Notes: a model not told the origin generated them from the sequence alone. A DNA stretch of 64,000 nt from Mycobacterium numidiamassiliense (GCF_900157365.1 NZ_FUEZ01000004.1:1723066-1787065), one strand, 5' to 3'. Shown: positions 45,591-55,475, numbered from the stretch's first letter. Numbers and translations are program-made.

Positions 45591-46716
45591 CGTCCCGCTT
45601 CTTGCGGCGCGGCAGCCAGCTGGGGCGCGCGGGCGCCGTGTCCGGCGTTTGTATCAGTTCGACGCCCCGGTAGACCGCCAGGTAGACGTCGAGGGTGGTG
45701 ACGATGAGGATCATCAGCACCGGCCCGATGACGATGCCCCACGGGCCGAACATGGCGATTCCGGCGAACACCGCAAGCAGCATCAGCGCCGGATTCAGTC
45801 GAGCGTCCCGGGGGACCAGGATGGGGCGCAAGACGTTATGGATGTTGGTGACCACCAGCAGATGCCAGAGCACCACGAACGCCCCGCCGAAAATGTTGCC
45901 GTAAAAGATCATTCCGATGCCGAACGGGATCGTCACGATCCCGCCGCCCAGTGGAATGATCGATAGCGCTGTCAGCAGGATCGCGAAAATGAAGAAGCCG
46001 TGGTGGAATCCGGCGAGATAGATCGACGCGGCGCCGGCAACACCTTGGCAGAGCGCAATCACGAACTGGCCGAACACGGTGCCGCGCACCATGGCGCCCG
46101 TCTTCCTCAGGTAGAGGTCGGTGACCTCGTCGCCGAGCGGGTTGAGCTGGCCGATCAGGGTCAACATCTTGTCCCGGTGGACCAGCAGCGCGAGGAACAC
46201 GTACAGAAAGATGATCGCGTACGTGACGGCAACGGCGATATTTCCGGCGGCGCCCTGCAGGAAATGCAAGAGCCATTGGCCGGCGTTCTGCGCCCCGGCG
46301 ACCATCGCCTTGTGCAACATCTCCGACGTTACCGTGATGTGCAGGAAGGGAATTCGCGCCAGCAGCGCGTTGGCGGCGTGCAGCACTGTGTCGCCGAGCG
46401 CGCTCGGGTCGGTGGCTTTGACCCACCCGGCGACGCTGCTGAGCATGCGCGAAATCTGGACGACCGCCAGGACCACGAGGAGTCCGATCGGCACGATCAC
46501 CGCGATCAGTGCCGACAACAGTGTGCAGGTGGCCGACAATCCGGTGCCGAGACGCCGGTTGAACCAGGAGAACAGTGGCGAGAACAAGTACGCCCCGACC
46601 GCCGCGACCACGATGAGGACAAAGAAACCACGCAGAAAATAAGCGCCGAACGCCAACGCGATCACCGTGAAGACCGCGAGGGCACGTTTTTGAGTGAGTG
46701 TGAATTCGGTGTTCAC
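45571..46716 (-). CDS. AI-2E family transporter-like membrane protein (Rv1101c-like)
   Basis: A 381-residue protein with about eight membrane helices. Family marks include PLFSWFNRRLGTGLSA, GTVFGQFVIALCQGVAGAAS and FLTALSIIPLGGGIVTIPFG-like segments, and NIHNVLRPILVPRDARLNPALMLLAVFAG near 295-323. The C-terminus is basic (RKKRDVKSAAE). Family members range from autoinducer-2 exporters to Na+/H+ antiporters, so the name implies no substrate here. The mazEF3 genes next to it in M. tuberculosis are absent. Confidence 0.82.
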   Translation of the reverse strand: MNTEFTLTQKRALAVFTVIALAFGAYFLRGFFVLIVVAAVGAYLFSPLFSWFNRRLGTGLSATCTLLSALIAVIVPIGLLVVLAVVQISRMLSSVAGWVKATDPSALGDTVLHAANALLARIPFLHITVTSEMLHKAMVAGAQNAGQWLLHFLQGAAGNIAVAVTYAIIFLYVFLALLVHRDKMLTLIGQLNPLGDEVTDLYLRKTGAMVRGTVFGQFVIALCQGVAGAASIYLAGFHHGFFIFAILLTALSIIPLGGGIVTIPFGIGMIFYGNIFGGAFVVLWHLLVVTNIHNVLRPILVPRDARLNPALMLLAVFAGIAMFGPWGIVIGPVLMILIVTTLDVYLAVYRGVELIQTPDTAPARPSWLPRRKKRDVKSAAE

Positions 46717-46747
46717 CCGCGCCGTTTTTCGTTGGGGCCGAGGGCTT

Positions 46748-47848
46748 TTAGCGTGAGGTGCTGACCGCTGGCTTGGCGACCGGGGTCTGGGCTTTCATCT
46801 GCGCGAACATGTCGACGTAGTACGGCAGGCATTCCTTGAGGGCCTGCTCGGTGGTGAACAACGGCTCATAGCCGAGATCCCTGGATGCCTTCGCGACCGA
46901 GAAGTAGTTGTCCAGATAGAGCCGCTCCACGGCCAGCGGCTCCAGCAGCGGCGCAGGTATTCCGAACCGGAAGTGCAGCCGCTGCCAACCGGTCATCGCC
47001 GCGCGGACCACGGGGCCGTTTACCCGAATGCGGGGCCAATTCACGCCGCACGCCTCGACCACCGGCCGGGCGAACTCGAACATGTTGATCGGCTCGGCGT
47101 CATTGATGAAGTACGCCTGCCCGGGCGCGGTCCCGCCGGGAACCAGATGCTCGGCGGCCAGGATGAAACCGTGAATCAGATTGTCTACGTAGGAGTTATC
47201 CAGCCGGGCCGACTTGCGACCGACCAGCACCTTGACGTGGCCCGCGATCACACTCTCGAACAGCTTGCGAAACATCGTCTGATCGCCGCGGCCCCAGATG
47301 CCGCTGGGGCGGATCGCACACGTGAGCATGCCCCCAACACCGTTCTGGGACAACACGAACCGCTCAGCGACGACCTTGGTCTCGGTGTAGAGGTCATTGA
47401 ATCGGTGGGTGTAAGGCAGCGTCTCGTCGCCGCCGGGAATGTTCTGACCGCCCATCACCACGCTGTTGGACGACGTGTAGACGAATCGCTTGACGCCCGA
47501 AGCCTGCCCGGCGTGCACCAGGTTCTCCGTGCCACCGACGTTGATTCCGAAGCTGCGCTTGCGGTATTCGTCGGTCACCGACGCGCCGCCCATCAGCTCG
47601 ATGATCGCCGCGGTGTGGAATACCGTGTCGATGCCATCCACCGCTGCGGCGCAGACGGCCGGGTCGGTGACGTCGCCCTGCAGCACCTCCAGGTGTGGAT
47701 GCTGCGGCAGCGGCGAGGGGGCACGGTCGAACGATCGCACCTGGTACCCGCGGTCGAGCAAGGTGGTCACCAGATTGGCGCCCACAAATCCCGAGCCGCC
47801 GGTAACCAGGACGCGGCCCAGTTCGGTGGTCAACGATGAATCACCCAT
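46748..47848 (-). CDS. 3-beta-hydroxysteroid dehydrogenase/isomerase (Rv1106c-like)
   Basis: A 366-residue extended SDR. VLVTGGSGFVGANLV (about 13-27) binds NAD; the catalytic Tyr and Lys lie in YTETKVVAE near 154-158; TSSNSVVMGG provides the serine. It oxidises 3beta-hydroxy-5-ene steroids such as cholesterol to the 4-en-3-one, the first step of sterol breakdown, as shown for Rv1106c. A TAGGCT -10 lies 7 bp before ATG 47848 and a perfect KstR box overlaps the promoter, so repression by KstR without sterol is likely. The frame extends ten codons upstream through that promoter. Confidence 0.9.
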   Translation of the reverse strand: MGDSSLTTELGRVLVTGGSGFVGANLVTTLLDRGYQVRSFDRAPSPLPQHPHLEVLQGDVTDPAVCAAAVDGIDTVFHTAAIIELMGGASVTDEYRKRSFGINVGGTENLVHAGQASGVKRFVYTSSNSVVMGGQNIPGGDETLPYTHRFNDLYTETKVVAERFVLSQNGVGGMLTCAIRPSGIWGRGDQTMFRKLFESVIAGHVKVLVGRKSARLDNSYVDNLIHGFILAAEHLVPGGTAPGQAYFINDAEPINMFEFARPVVEACGVNWPRIRVNGPVVRAAMTGWQRLHFRFGIPAPLLEPLAVERLYLDNYFSVAKASRDLGYEPLFTTEQALKECLPYYVDMFAQMKAQTPVAKPAVSTSR

Positions 47849-47855
47849 GTCGTAA

Positions 47856-47861
47856 AGCCTA
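47856..47861 (-). promoter_or_regulatory. -10 element TAGGCT, leaderless promoter for 3beta-HSD
   Basis: Read leftward, TAGGCT ends 7 bp before ATG 47848. It adjoins the KstR box. Confidence 0.55.
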
Positions 47862-47863
47862 AC

Positions 47864-47877
47864 TGTAACGTGTTCCA
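47864..47877. promoter_or_regulatory. KstR operator
   Basis: TGTAACGTGTTCCA matches the KstR consensus TnnAACnnGTTnnA at every fixed position and lies 2 bp upstream of the -10 hexamer of a cholesterol-oxidising enzyme gene. Position and target both fit the known KstR regulon of sterol catabolism. Confidence 0.75.
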
Positions 47878-47910
47878 ATTCCGAAAATAATGTTGCATCG
47901 CGGGGTCGGT

Positions 47911-48159
47911 TCAGCCTTCCTCGGCCTGACCGGCGGCAAGCGCATCCTCGACGCGCTTACGGGCACCAGCTAAGTGCTCTTCGCATCGTTTCGCCAGTTG
48001 TTCGCCCCGTTCCCATAGCGTCAGCGATGCATCCAGATCCAGGCCGCCCTGCTCCAGCAGCCGGACAACTTCGATCAGCTCGTCTCGGCACGCTTCGTAG
48101 CCAAGTTGACTAATGGGCGTAACCTGCCGGGCCCCGCCGCCGTCTTCGTCAGTGACCAT
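47911..48159 (-). CDS. xseB: Exodeoxyribonuclease VII small subunit
   Basis: An 82-residue helical protein. [43 protein letters not shown] is the XseB coiled-coil signature. It binds the large subunit in a several-to-one ratio and is needed to restrain and complete the nuclease. The ATG overlaps the end of xseA by 11 bases, so the two are translationally coupled. The first 18 residues extend beyond the usual family start. Confidence 0.93.
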   Translation of the reverse strand: MVTDEDGGGARQVTPISQLGYEACRDELIEVVRLLEQGGLDLDASLTLWERGEQLAKRCEEHLAGARKRVEDALAAGQAEEG

Positions 48160-49396
48160 CGGTCAGCCCTTCACTCACCGCCGCGATGGCGCCATCGGAA
48201 ACTCGCACCCGCAGCCGGGCCCCCGCCGGCGCATCGCGCACCGAGCGCAGCACCGTGGCGGGTTCCCCGTCGACGGTCTGCACCACCGCATAGCCACGGG
48301 CCAACGTGGCCGCCGGACCCAAGGTGGCCAGCCGTGCGCCCAGGTGACCGACGCGCTCGGACTCCGCGGCGAGCAGTCGGGTGACGTCGCGGCGCACCGC
48401 CGAGCGGGCGCGGTGAATCTCTTCGGCGCGAATCCGCAAGGCGGTCAGCGGCTCCGCCAGCACCGGGCGGCTACGCAACTGGGTCAGCGCTCGTTGTTCG
48501 CGGGAGACCCAATTGCGCAGGGCCTGGGCGCTACGCCGGCGCAGGTCGCCCACCAACCGCTGCTCGGCGGCGGTGTCCGGAACCATCTTCTTGGCGGCAT
48601 CGGTGGGAGTGGCCGCGCGCAGATCGGCGACCAAGTCGCACAACGGATTATCGGGCTCATGACCGACGGCGCTGATCACCGGGGTGCGGCAGGCCGCGAT
48701 CGCCCGGCACAGCGTCTCGTCGGAAAACGGAAGCAGGTCCTCGACGCTGCCGCCGCCACGGGCCACCACGATCACGTCGACGTCTGGGTGCCGATCGAGT
48801 TCACGGAGTGCCTCCACGATCTGCGCGACGGCGTTGGGCCCCTGGACGACGGTGTTGCGCACGGCGAAACGCACAGCGGGCCAGCGGGTGCTGGCCACGG
48901 TCGTCACGTCGCGCTCTGCCGCACTCGCGCGACCGGTGATCAGTCCGATCATGTTGGGCAGGAAGGGGATTGGCCGCTTAAGTCGAGGGTCGAAGAGTCC
49001 TTCGGCGTCCAGCAGGCGGCGCAGCCGGTCGATGCGCGCCAACAGTTCACCGATGCCGACGGCGCGAATCTCACTGAGCCGCAAGGAAAATGTGCCGCGC
49101 CCGGTATAGAACGACGGTTTGCCGCACACCACCACTTGGGTACCCTCGGCCAATTTCACCGGAGCATTCAGCACCAGGTCGCGCGGGCACGTCACGGTCA
49201 ACGACATATCGGCGGCCGGGTCACGCAACACCATGAACACGGTCTTGGAGTCCGACCGCATGTTGATCTGGGCCAGCTGGCCCTCCACCCAGACAGTGCC
49301 CAGTTTGTCGATCCAGCCGGCGACCCGGATCGCAACTGCGCGAACCGGGAAAGGGTTCTCGGCCGAGTTGGCCTCCGAATTGGCCGGTCGGGTCAC
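48149..49396 (-). CDS. xseA: Exodeoxyribonuclease VII large subunit
   Basis: A 415-residue nuclease subunit. An N-terminal OB fold (about 20-110, [24 protein letters not shown]) precedes the catalytic domain with [35 protein letters not shown] and [29 protein letters not shown] helical region that binds XseB follows. It degrades single-stranded DNA from both ends. Its GTG start overlaps the stop of the Rv1109c-like gene (GTGA). Confidence 0.93.
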   Translation of the reverse strand: MTRPANSEANSAENPFPVRAVAIRVAGWIDKLGTVWVEGQLAQINMRSDSKTVFMVLRDPAADMSLTVTCPRDLVLNAPVKLAEGTQVVVCGKPSFYTGRGTFSLRLSEIRAVGIGELLARIDRLRRLLDAEGLFDPRLKRPIPFLPNMIGLITGRASAAERDVTTVASTRWPAVRFAVRNTVVQGPNAVAQIVEALRELDRHPDVDVIVVARGGGSVEDLLPFSDETLCRAIAACRTPVISAVGHEPDNPLCDLVADLRAATPTDAAKKMVPDTAAEQRLVGDLRRRSAQALRNWVSREQRALTQLRSRPVLAEPLTALRIRAEEIHRARSAVRRDVTRLLAAESERVGHLGARLATLGPAATLARGYAVVQTVDGEPATVLRSVRDAPAGARLRVRVSDGAIAAVSEGLTDGH

Positions 49397-49977
49397 TTCG
49401 CGTTCGCGCGGGTGATCCTGTTGGCCAGCAGCGTCTCGAACGGGGCACGAGCCTTGGTGGCCTGCTCGTAGGCCAGCAGCGCTTCGAGTTCGTCCACACT
49501 GAGCGACTGCAGGCGGGCCCGCAGCTGCGCCAGCGTCAGCGCCGGATAGTCGAGCTCGGCCGCGACCGACGGCTCGACAACCGAGTTGTTCGAATGCTCC
49601 GCGGGCTTGGCCGGCGCGCCCGCGTCCAGCGCGGCATCGGCGACGGAGTACAGAGCGAAGCGGCCCTCGGCCCGGCGATCGCCGCCCGCGCCGTCGGGCA
49701 ATTCGGTGGGAACGCCCTCAATCCCGTCGGCCGAGTCCTCGTCGAACGTGGCCCACTCGGGGTTTTCCTCCTTGGGCGGAAAAATCGATTCCAGGGTGCT
49801 GTCGCCCTTGATCACCAGCTCAGCCAGATTCTGCTGGAACCGCATCACGATCTGCGCCGCCTGACTGGCTAACGTCATCGGGTACATCAGGATCGTCTTC
49901 GGCAGCCTGATCGTCTCCTCGACGGCGACTGTCGCCGCGCCGACCAGCAGCCGAACTCCGTACGGTGCAGAAGCCAT
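49393..49977 (-). CDS. Lipid droplet-associated protein (Rv1109c-like)
   Basis: A 194-residue protein. The N-terminal amphipathic segment ([41 protein letters not shown] in pieces of hydrophobic helix) would attach to lipid surfaces; an acidic linker follows and the C-terminus [29 protein letters not shown] is a helical pair resembling a SAP-like or lipid-droplet module. Orthologues are annotated as lipid droplet-associated proteins. It starts an operon with xseA and xseB. A near -10 match (CAATCT) ends 7 bp before the ATG. Confidence 0.72.
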   Translation of the reverse strand: MASAPYGVRLLVGAATVAVEETIRLPKTILMYPMTLASQAAQIVMRFQQNLAELVIKGDSTLESIFPPKEENPEWATFDEDSADGIEGVPTELPDGAGGDRRAEGRFALYSVADAALDAGAPAKPAEHSNNSVVEPSVAAELDYPALTLAQLRARLQSLSVDELEALLAYEQATKARAPFETLLANRITRANAK

Positions 49978-50041
49978 GGGTCCAAGATTGCCTTAAGCGA
50001 CGGCCAAACTCCAAGCCCAGCGCCGCGAGCCGGGGGGCAAG

Positions 50042-50047
50042 TACCCT
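50042..50047 (+). promoter_or_regulatory. -10 element TACCCT, leaderless promoter for ispH
   Basis: TACCCT ends 7 bp before ATG 50055. GAGGG lies between them but is too close to the ATG for usual ribosome binding. Confidence 0.5.
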
Positions 50048-50054
50048 TGAGGGC

Positions 50055-51053
50055 ATGCCGCCAACGATCGACATGGGGATTCCGGGTGCGGCCAGCTCAG
50101 TCGCCATCGAACCAATCGGAAAGCGGGTGCTGCTGGCCGAGCCGCGTGGCTACTGCGCGGGTGTGGACCGGGCCGTCGAGACGGTGGAGCGTGCGCTGGA
50201 AAAGCACGGCGCCCCGGTCTACGTGCGCCACGAGATCGTGCACAACCGGCACGTCGTCGACACCCTGGAAAAGGCCGGCGCGGTGTTCGTCGAGGAGACC
50301 GATCAGGTCCCCGAGGGCGCCATCGTGGTGTTCTCCGCGCACGGCGTCGCACCCACGGTGCACATCGCGGCCGCCGAACGTAACCTGCACACCATCGACG
50401 CCACCTGCCCGTTGGTCACCAAGGTGCACAACGAGGCCCGGCGATTCGCCCGCAACGACTACGACATCCTGCTGATCGGCCACGAAGGGCACGAGGAGGT
50501 CGTCGGCACCGCCGGGGAAGCGCCCGAGCATGTGCAGCTGGTCGACGGGGTCGCCTCAGTGGACAACGTGACGGTCCGCGACGAGAACAAGGTGGTGTGG
50601 CTGTCGCAGACCACGCTGTCGGTCGACGAAACCATGGAGATCGTCGAGCGGCTGCGGCAGCGTTTCCCCAAGCTGCAGGATCCGCCCAGCGACGACATTT
50701 GCTATGCGACCCAGAATCGCCAGGTCGCGGTCAAAGCGATGGCGCCCGAGTGTGAGCTGGTCATCGTGGTGGGTTCGCGCAACTCATCGAACTCGGTGCG
50801 GCTGGTCGAAGTGGCATTGGGCGGCGGCGCGCACGCCGCGCACCTGGTCGACTGGGCCGACGATATCGACCCGGCCTGGCTGGACGGCGTGACGACGGTA
50901 GGCGTCACGTCCGGGGCCTCGGTTCCCGAGGTTTTGGTGCGTGGGGTGCTGGCGCGCCTTGCCGAATGCGGCTATGACGTGGTGCAGCCTGTCACGACGG
51001 CCCAGGAGACGCTGGTGTTCGCGCTGCCCCGCGAAATCCGCTCCATGCTCTAG
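50055..51053 (+). CDS. ispH: 4-hydroxy-3-methylbut-2-enyl diphosphate reductase IspH (LytB)
   Basis: A 332-residue iron-sulfur enzyme, last step of the MEP isoprenoid pathway. The three cluster cysteines are in [10 protein letters not shown] (Cys34), [11 protein letters not shown] near 120 and [11 protein letters not shown] near 218; SSNSVRLVE and TSGASVPE contact the diphosphate. ATG 50055 is set by the leaderless -10 and matches the length of M. tuberculosis IspH2; the frame is open 30 codons upstream without homology. Its stop codon is the TAG of the first unit in a 12-bp tandem array. Confidence 0.94.
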   Translation: MPPTIDMGIPGAASSVAIEPIGKRVLLAEPRGYCAGVDRAVETVERALEKHGAPVYVRHEIVHNRHVVDTLEKAGAVFVEETDQVPEGAIVVFSAHGVAPTVHIAAAERNLHTIDATCPLVTKVHNEARRFARNDYDILLIGHEGHEEVVGTAGEAPEHVQLVDGVASVDNVTVRDENKVVWLSQTTLSVDETMEIVERLRQRFPKLQDPPSDDICYATQNRQVAVKAMAPECELVIVVGSRNSSNSVRLVEVALGGGAHAAHLVDWADDIDPAWLDGVTTVGVTSGASVPEVLVRGVLARLAECGYDVVQPVTTAQETLVFALPREIRSML

Positions 51054-51152
51054 ACGATGCTCTAGACGATGCTCTAGACGATGCTCTAGACGATGCTCTA
51101 GACGATGCTCTAGACGATGCTCTAGACGATGCTCTAGACGATGCTCTAGACG
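51045..51152. repeat. Nine perfect 12-bp tandem repeats across the ispH / DUF6542 junction
   Basis: ATGCTCTAGACG is repeated nine times without a mismatch. The unit contains CTAG, so each copy carries TAG on both strands. The first copy holds the ispH stop and the last holds the stop of the convergent gene, so the array is the entire intergenic region. It looks like a VNTR. Confidence 0.95.
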
Positions 51153-52345
51153 TCGTACTCCCAGGAATCGGCCCTGGAAGGGTCCTGGGCGCGGCCGGGC
51201 GCGCGGGACCGTCCGCGGCGCTCCTGATGCGGCTCCTCCGGGCCGGATCCCCGGTAACGGACCTGCGAGATCGGGTGGTGAGTCGGGTTGGCGCCGTTCG
51301 TGCCGCTGGTCCCGTTCGGTGCGGGGCGGCGGCGGCGAGGCTCCGACGGCGGGTTGTATTCGTACGGTTCATGGGGCGCGAAGCGCCTCGCCTGGCCCGG
51401 TGATTCGTACGGCTCGTAGCCGTCAAAGCGGCTGCCACGCGGCGCGGAGCGCTCGTAGGGATCGCGATAGCCGCGCTGCTCGCGACGGTTGTCCCGGGGA
51501 GCCTGGCCGCGCGGATCGGAATCAGCGGGCGGCCGCGGACGCCGGCGCGACCGGCGGGCCGGGTCGTCGGGATCGTAGTCGTGCGGCGGCGCCGGGCGGC
51601 GGCGTCGGCGATGCTCGACGGCGGGGTCCTGCTCGTCGTCCAGTGGCGGTCGGGCATGCCGGGAGCCGTTGCGGCTGGGCCGGGCGCCAGACCTGCCGGC
51701 GGCCCGGTTCGTTCTGGTGGCGCTCCGCTGCGATGTGCGGCTTGCGGTGGTCCGCCGCGAACCCGCGGCCGCCGCCTCATTGGTGTCGTCCTCGTCGGAG
51801 TCGATGCCCAGCAGCGAGTTTAGTTTCGCGCCGATGCTGCTGAGGAAGAAGGACTTGGCGCCGTCGGCGTCGGCCGTCTCGTCGGTGGTGTCGCGCGCGG
51901 TGGCCGTGCGGTGTGACATCCCGAAGTACCACCGGACCAGACCGATCAGCAGGATGCCTCCGGCGGTGCCCAGCATGAGCGGGAAACGCTCGATGAGGGG
52001 ATAGCCGCAGTTGATCAGCAGGTCTTTGAGGCTGCCGAGTTTGCCGCCGTGGAACAGCCAGTAGGCGCCCGGCACGGCGCAGAACAGTATTAGTGGCGGC
52101 TGGATGACCGTGGTGAACACGCCATCCTGACGCACCGCCAGCACCGCAATGACGCAGCCGGCTATATAAAAGCCGGCGAAGACGCTGGTCAGCTCCTTGT
52201 GGCCGGATCCTGCGTCGATTCCGTACCCGATGGCGGTCGCGGTGACGGCGATGAGCAGGGCAATCCACCACGGCACACCCGCGATGCTCGGGTAAATGGA
52301 GCGCTGGGCAGGTTCTACCGTCGCGCTTTCCCGCACTTCTGACAC
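51146..52345 (-). CDS. DUF6542 membrane protein with long Arg/Pro-rich tail (Rv1111c-like)
   Basis: A 399-residue protein. Four membrane helices occupy about residues 20-145 (WWIALLIAVTATAIGYGIDA first, then LTSVFAGFYIAGCVIAVLAV). The remaining 250 residues are hydrophilic and strongly basic with many Arg, Pro, Asp and Tyr residues (RRRRPAPPHDYDPDDP-like), probably disordered. GTG 52345 follows a TACGGT -10 by 6 bp; a larger open frame continues upstream through ychF and is rejected. The last codons lie in the 12-bp array. Function unknown. Confidence 0.8.
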   Translation of the reverse strand: MSEVRESATVEPAQRSIYPSIAGVPWWIALLIAVTATAIGYGIDAGSGHKELTSVFAGFYIAGCVIAVLAVRQDGVFTTVIQPPLILFCAVPGAYWLFHGGKLGSLKDLLINCGYPLIERFPLMLGTAGGILLIGLVRWYFGMSHRTATARDTTDETADADGAKSFFLSSIGAKLNSLLGIDSDEDDTNEAAAAGSRRTTASRTSQRSATRTNRAAGRSGARPSRNGSRHARPPLDDEQDPAVEHRRRRRPAPPHDYDPDDPARRSRRRPRPPADSDPRGQAPRDNRREQRGYRDPYERSAPRGSRFDGYEPYESPGQARRFAPHEPYEYNPPSEPRRRRPAPNGTSGTNGANPTHHPISQVRYRGSGPEEPHQERRGRSRAPGRAQDPSRADSWEYDV

Positions 52346-52351
52346 ATGTAG

Positions 52352-52357
52352 ACCGTA
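52352..52357 (-). promoter_or_regulatory. -10 element TACGGT, leaderless promoter for the DUF6542 gene
   Basis: Read leftward, TACGGT ends 6 bp before GTG 52345. Confidence 0.5.
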
Positions 52358-52474
52358 CCGGCTACGCGACCAAACGCTCGTAAATACCTTGTAGCGAAGC
52401 CTGGCGTGCCACCGCTTGGGCACACCCGACGGTCCTCGGCGAGGTGCGTGGCGGTCGGCGGTGTCGGCGAGCCC

Positions 52475-52480
52475 TAGACT
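52475..52480 (+). promoter_or_regulatory. -10 element TAGACT, leaderless promoter for ychF
   Basis: TAGACT ends 9 bp before GTG 52490 with no ribosome site. Confidence 0.5.
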
Positions 52481-52489
52481 TGGTTCCCC

Positions 52490-53563
<1,074 letters not shown>

Positions 53564-53603
53564 GCAACTACGTCGAAGCGGTGGGCTCTAGGCCCCGACG
53601 GGG

Positions 53604-54104
53604 TTATCGCAACCCATCCGCGGAGAAGACGTCGATCGGCCGCACGGGCGCCAACATCACCAGCGGGATTTGACGACTGGTTGACCGCTGATAACTCAGG
53701 TAGGGCGGGTACAGGTGGGCCATGTACTCCCACACCCGATGACGCTCCTCGCCTTCGGGTTCCCGCCACGTGGCCTCGAACGCTTCCGTAGCGATCTGGA
53801 CGCCAATCGTCTTGCTCTCCAAGATGTTTAAGTACCACGCTGGATGCGTGTCGGCACCGCCCTTCGATGCGACGATCACGATCTCGCCCCCGACGTTGCC
53901 GTAGATCAACGGCCTGACGTAGACCTTTGCCGACTTGCGGCCGACACACTTGATCAAGCAATGCGTGGTCAGCTTGCGGCCCCCGACCTCGCTCAGGTCC
54001 AAGATGTGACCCCTTGTGCCACCGGAGGTCAGATAGGTCTCGAGGTGCTCGCTGATCCAGTCACCTCGCGTCGCTCGGATCGCCGCGGCATCGGCGTCGG
54101 CCAT
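53604..54104 (-). CDS. Nitroreductase family deazaflavin (F420)-dependent protein
   Basis: A 166-residue split beta-barrel protein of the Ddn family. SGGTRGHILDLSEVGGRKLTTHCLIKCVGRKS carries the phosphate-contact region, and VIVASKGGADTHPAWYLNILE is the signature motif. Ddn proteins use reduced F420 to reduce quinones or nitro groups. AGGAG lies 6 bases before the ATG. The start overlaps by 76 bp the apparent tail of the DUF732 gene upstream, which is probably an artefact of a lost stop in that gene. Confidence 0.82.
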   Translation of the reverse strand: MADADAAAIRATRGDWISEHLETYLTSGGTRGHILDLSEVGGRKLTTHCLIKCVGRKSAKVYVRPLIYGNVGGEIVIVASKGGADTHPAWYLNILESKTIGVQIATEAFEATWREPEGEERHRVWEYMAHLYPPYLSYQRSTSRQIPLVMLAPVRPIDVFSADGLR

Positions 54105-54607
54105 GGAAGACTCCTGAACGTAGACGGGGGCGAAGCTGATCGGACCGAACCTGTGTCGCTGACTTCGCCGGGCGCAATCATGTAACCATGCGCCCGCCCG
54201 GCCGGTTCACCGTCTAGGTGTCCCGGCGTTACGTCGACTGAATTGACGGCTTCGGGGGGAGCGACGGCGCCAGGCTGGGGACGGGCGGGCGCATGGTTAC
54301 ATGCAAGAGAGCCGTACTGCGGGCAGTAGGCCTGAATGGCAGCCCCGGTGAAGTAGGCGGCATTGAGCGGTGGCCAGTTGGTGGCGCTGGCGACCTTGGC
54401 GGTCAGATCCGCGTTGCTGGTGTTGGGGTTTTTGCCCAATGTGCCGCAAACGACGGTTTTCGCGACCTGGATCGCCCTGTCGGGTGCGCCGTAATCCATG
54501 CCCGAGGTGCTGAGGTTGGCGATGAATGCGTCGTCAGTGGAGTCCGCATAGGCCGGGGCGGCCAGCCCCACGGCGAGGACTAGCAACGCAACGGCTCTTA
54601 CCGCCAT
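54029..54607 (-). CDS. Secreted DUF732 protein with abnormal extended tail
   Basis: The first 95 or so residues are a normal secreted DUF732 protein: signal peptide (AVALLVLAVGLAAPAYA) and two conserved cysteines (VVCGTL, AYCPQYG). Family members usually end soon after AYCPQ. Here the frame runs on for another 90 residues through a perfect 21-bp inverted repeat and into the first 25 codons of the next gene in another frame. The tail (PAPARPQPGAV-like, Pro/Ala-rich) is not DUF732. AGGAGG precedes the ATG. The functional end may be earlier, or the insertion may have destroyed the normal stop. Confidence 0.6.
   Translation of the reverse strand: MAVRAVALLVLAVGLAAPAYADSTDDAFIANLSTSGMDYGAPDRAIQVAKTVVCGTLGKNPNTSNADLTAKVASATNWPPLNAAYFTGAAIQAYCPQYGSLACNHAPARPQPGAVAPPEAVNSVDVTPGHLDGEPAGRAHGYMIAPGEVSDTGSVRSASPPSTFRSLPWPTPMPRRSERREVTGSASTSRPI
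54179..54303. repeat. 125-bp element bounded by a perfect 21-bp inverted repeat
   Basis: The 21 bases at 54179-54199 (beginning CATGTAACCATGCGCCC) are exactly complementary to 54283-54303, with an 83-bp spacer. The element lies in the tail of the DUF732 gene just after codons for AYCPQYGS. It looks like a miniature inverted-repeat insertion or a large cruciform/hairpin. No clear target duplication is visible. Confidence 0.85.
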
Positions 54608-54691
54608 GGCATCCTCCTGGGTGAATTCACCAATTTTAGCCAGGCGATGCGAATGTCGGCACGTTCGTCTATTTGGCCCCGAACGCCGACG

Positions 54692-55024
54692 CTATTTGGC
54701 GTCGTTGTCCATGTCCGGGCAGAAGGACAACACGGCGCTGGCGGCGATCACGTGCGCTTGTTGGTCCGAGTAGCCCATGCCCTGGATCCTGTTCACCGCC
54801 TCGTCCGCTGGGAGTTGGTTGCGCAACTCGTGGCAGAAAGTGGTGCCGACAGCGACGATGTGGTTCGGGTCGTGGTACGAGACGCCGTGCTGATTGAGTG
54901 AGGTCAGATAGGCCGACCTGCTGTCCGGGGCAGCGTTAGCGACCGCCGGGACCGAGCAAAGCAGCACAGACGCGGCCATAAGTGATGTCGGCAATAGTTT
55001 CTTGAGGGTGGTAGTTGAAGTCAT
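54692..55024 (-). CDS. Secreted DUF732 domain protein
   Basis: A 110-residue exported protein. Signal peptide: LLPTSLMAASVLLCSVPAVANA, with cleavage after ANA. The mature part has SRSAYLTSLNQHGVSYHDPNHIVAVGTTFCHELRNQ and ASAVLSFCPDMD, with the two conserved cysteines of DUF732 that probably pair. Function unknown; mycobacteria carry many copies. It lies 84 bp upstream of a related DUF732 gene in the same direction, so the pair probably arose by duplication. Confidence 0.78.
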   Translation of the reverse strand: MTSTTTLKKLLPTSLMAASVLLCSVPAVANAAPDSRSAYLTSLNQHGVSYHDPNHIVAVGTTFCHELRNQLPADEAVNRIQGMGYSDQQAHVIAASAVLSFCPDMDNDAK

Positions 55025-55106
55025 GCCTTCAGCGGTGCCCGCCGGCGACGAGCAATAGCCCAAGGGGACTTGAACTTTGAGTGAACTGCCCGACGGTCCG
55101 AGGCGG

Positions 55107-55475
55107 CTAGTTGAAGGTGACGTTGCCGTACGAGTCGACCGCTACATAGGCACGCCGCTCCGGTGAGGTCGCGGCCACGACCAGCCAGATGATGCCGAAC
55201 AGGCCACAGGTGACGACGGTGAGCAGGGCGCACATCGCGTGCGCCCACCCCGATACCCCGCCGCCGAGGAAGAGGACGGCCTGGGTGGGGGTGCGTGATT
55301 CGACACGGGCCCACGGGTAGTGATTGGAGATCGCCTCTTCGAGTATTTCGGAGCGCTGATCCAGCGAAAGCGTGCTCGCGTAGTGGGGTGTCCATTCGGC
55401 GCCGTCGAAATACCGTTGTCCGCGCGCACCCGACGGGTCCGGATACCAGCCCGCCGGAGGTAGTGCTGCGGTCAT
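55107..55475 (-). CDS. DUF2510 domain membrane protein
   Basis: A 122-residue protein. ALPPAGWYPDPSGARGQRYFDGAEWTPHY at the N-terminus is the DUF2510 motif, short repeats thought to bind partners in actinobacterial membrane proteins. One membrane helix (MCALLTVVTCGLFGIIWLVVAAT, about 81-103) follows, and the C-terminus VAVDSYGNVTFN is short. GAGGGGG precedes the ATG. Function unknown. Confidence 0.72.
   Translation of the reverse strand: MTAALPPAGWYPDPSGARGQRYFDGAEWTPHYASTLSLDQRSEILEEAISNHYPWARVESRTPTQAVLFLGGGVSGWAHAMCALLTVVTCGLFGIIWLVVAATSPERRAYVAVDSYGNVTFN

Noticed and set aside
48113..49471. 452-codon rightward open frame opposite xseA
   Set aside because: xseA carries its signature motifs and overlaps neighbouring genes in an operon; the opposite frame has none.
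51045..51152. Tandem array considered as a CRISPR
   Set aside because: The units are 12 bp with no spacers between them, and no cas genes are present; it is a simple tandem repeat.
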